7,364 nt of DNA from Verrucomicrobiota bacterium (GTDB lineage: Bacteria > Verrucomicrobiota > Verrucomicrobiia > Verrucomicrobiales > DEV007), in the NCBI GenBank assembly GCA_027618625.1, contig JAQCER010000149.1, forward strand, positions 1 to 7,364. The letters run 5' to 3'. Shown here one piece after another: positions 6,905-7,364 of the stretch; position 1 is the first letter of the stretch; each line of letters begins with the position of its first letter. The position numbers and the translations under genes are program-made. The notes under the pieces were generated by a model that worked only from the letters and a program-made list of their open reading frames with translations, was not told the DNA's origin and ran no database searches.

Positions 6905-6923
6905 TAAAAGTTATAGACTTTTA
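6905..6923. promoter_or_regulatory. Inverted repeat in the divergent intergenic region
   Basis: TAAAAGT (6905-6911) and ACTTTTA (6917-6923) are perfect 7-bp arms around a 5-base centre TATAG. The dyad lies 19 bp upstream of the hydrolase start (6886) and 112 bp upstream of the protease start (7035). AT-rich arms with no T-tract make a terminator unlikely; an operator or a promoter element (TATAAC on the minus strand, 6915-6910, lies inside it) is more plausible. No known regulator site is recognised. Confidence 0.4.
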
Positions 6924-6965
6924 AGCTGCCTTACCGGACAGTTTCCAGATGAATTCCAAGCTAAA

Positions 6966-6978
6966 GCCGACCGTCGGC
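6966..6978. promoter_or_regulatory. GC-rich dyad between the divergent genes
   Basis: GCCGAC (6966-6971) and GTCGGC (6973-6978) form a perfect 6-bp inverted repeat around a single C, 57 bp upstream of the protease start. It could be a protein-binding site or a small stem; no T-tract follows on either strand. A weaker dyad, GGAAT and ATTCC (6992-7010), follows it. I see no strong promoter for the protease in this region. Confidence 0.3.
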
Positions 6979-7034
6979 GGCGCTTGTCCGGGGAATGAAT
7001 CTGTGATTCCTTGCTGATCGTAACATTTAAAACT

Positions 7035-7364
7035 ATGAAGAATTTCGCCCGTTCCCCACTTTCGGCCGTTGGGGCATTGTTGTCCATGTGCATATTCTCC
7101 GCAGCCTGGGGCCAGGCACAGGAGACCGCGAGCTACGGCAAGGTGGGCATGTATGTGGCGAATATGCTGCAATACCAGCACTATAGCCGCAAAGATTTCG
7201 ACAACGAAATCTCCAAGCGCGTCTTGGAGAACTACATGAAGTCGCCCTATCTTGACGGTAATCACTATTTTTTCACGCTCGAGGACGTGAACAGCTTCCG
7301 GGAAAAATTTTCGACGCAGCTGGACGACCAAGTGATCCTTGGAAACAACAAGGCGGCATACGAG
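7035..7364 (+). CDS. Carboxy-terminal processing protease (Prc/Tsp, S41 family), N-terminal part
   Basis: The frame starts with an ATG at 7035 and runs open through the last base of the window: 110 residues, 3' end missing. Residues 1-28 form a signal peptide (positive N-region MKNFAR, hydrophobic core to about residue 25, likely cleavage near 'WGQAQ'), so the protein is probably periplasmic. After it, 'YQHYSRKDFDNEISKRVLEN' (47-66), 'YFFTLEDVNSFREKF' (78-92) and 'STQLDD' (93-98) match the N-terminal helical domain of Prc/Tsp tail-specific proteases, which precedes the PDZ and serine protease domains; those lie beyond the window. Such enzymes degrade or trim envelope proteins from their C-termini. 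No Shine-Dalgarno sequence precedes the ATG. The catalytic Ser/Lys cannot be seen, so activity is not shown. It is transcribed divergently from the hydrolase gene, with 148 bp between the start codons. Confidence 0.85.
   Translation, partial: MKNFARSPLSAVGALLSMCIFSAAWGQAQETASYGKVGMYVANMLQYQHYSRKDFDNEISKRVLENYMKSPYLDGNHYFFTLEDVNSFREKFSTQLDDQVILGNNKAAYE

Noticed and set aside
6890..6918. Plus-strand promoter TTGTTG / TATAG-like before the protease
   Set aside because: The spacing to a usable -10 is wrong (15 bp) and the hexamers are weak.
6921..7331. Minus-strand open frame (136 codons) opposite the protease gene
   Set aside because: The plus strand encodes a signal peptide and a recognisable Prc/Tsp N-terminal domain, so the minus frame is a shadow.

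Overview
The window is about 7.4 kb of dense, ordinary-looking chromosomal DNA of moderately high GC. It suggests a Gram-negative bacterium of the PVC group, most likely Verrucomicrobiota. That placement is an inference from gene content: a secreted PQQ-type beta-propeller protein with the 'WMQWRGPN' start common in Planctomycetes and Verrucomicrobia, a MoxR/DUF58 pair, a Prc/Tsp-type protease with a predicted signal peptide, and a general lack of strong Shine-Dalgarno sequences. I see no mobile element, CRISPR array, tRNA or rRNA. There is no sign of recent transfer.

Layout. Positions 1-980 carry two plus-strand genes: the 3' end of an unrecognised, possibly AsmA-like protein (1-666) and a complete DUF167/YggU-family protein (708-980). 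These meet, tail to tail across 20 bp, a long minus-strand block covering 1001-6886. Read in its own direction, that block is: a glyoxalase-II-like metallo-beta-lactamase hydrolase broken by a one-base frameshift (6886-6276), a YghZ-type aldo/keto reductase (6206-5160), a secreted PQQ-like beta-propeller protein (5034-3760), a MoxR AAA+ ATPase (3653-2613), a DUF58 protein (2598-1705) and a PdeM-type metallophosphoesterase (1717-1001). A divergent intergenic region (6887-7034) then separates the block from a plus-strand gene whose 3' end lies outside the window, the N-terminus of a Prc/Tsp-type carboxy-terminal processing protease (7035-7364).

How the genes may work together. MoxR and DUF58 are 14 bp apart, and DUF58 overlaps pdeM by 13 bp, so these three are almost certainly one operon, with a candidate promoter and a short direct-repeat array upstream at about 3717-3751. 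MoxR-DUF58 pairs are usually followed by von Willebrand (BatA/B-like) genes; here a DNA-repair-type phosphoesterase takes that place. The aldo/keto reductase and the glyoxalase-II-like hydrolase are neighbours on one strand and could both act in triose-phosphate or methylglyoxal detoxification. The PQQ-like gene has its own leader and may be a separate unit.

I did not find a convincing new system. The observations most worth following are the frameshift in the hydrolase gene (all metal-binding residues survive in the frame-corrected protein), the pdeM position behind moxR-DUF58, and the repeats and dyads in two promoter regions.
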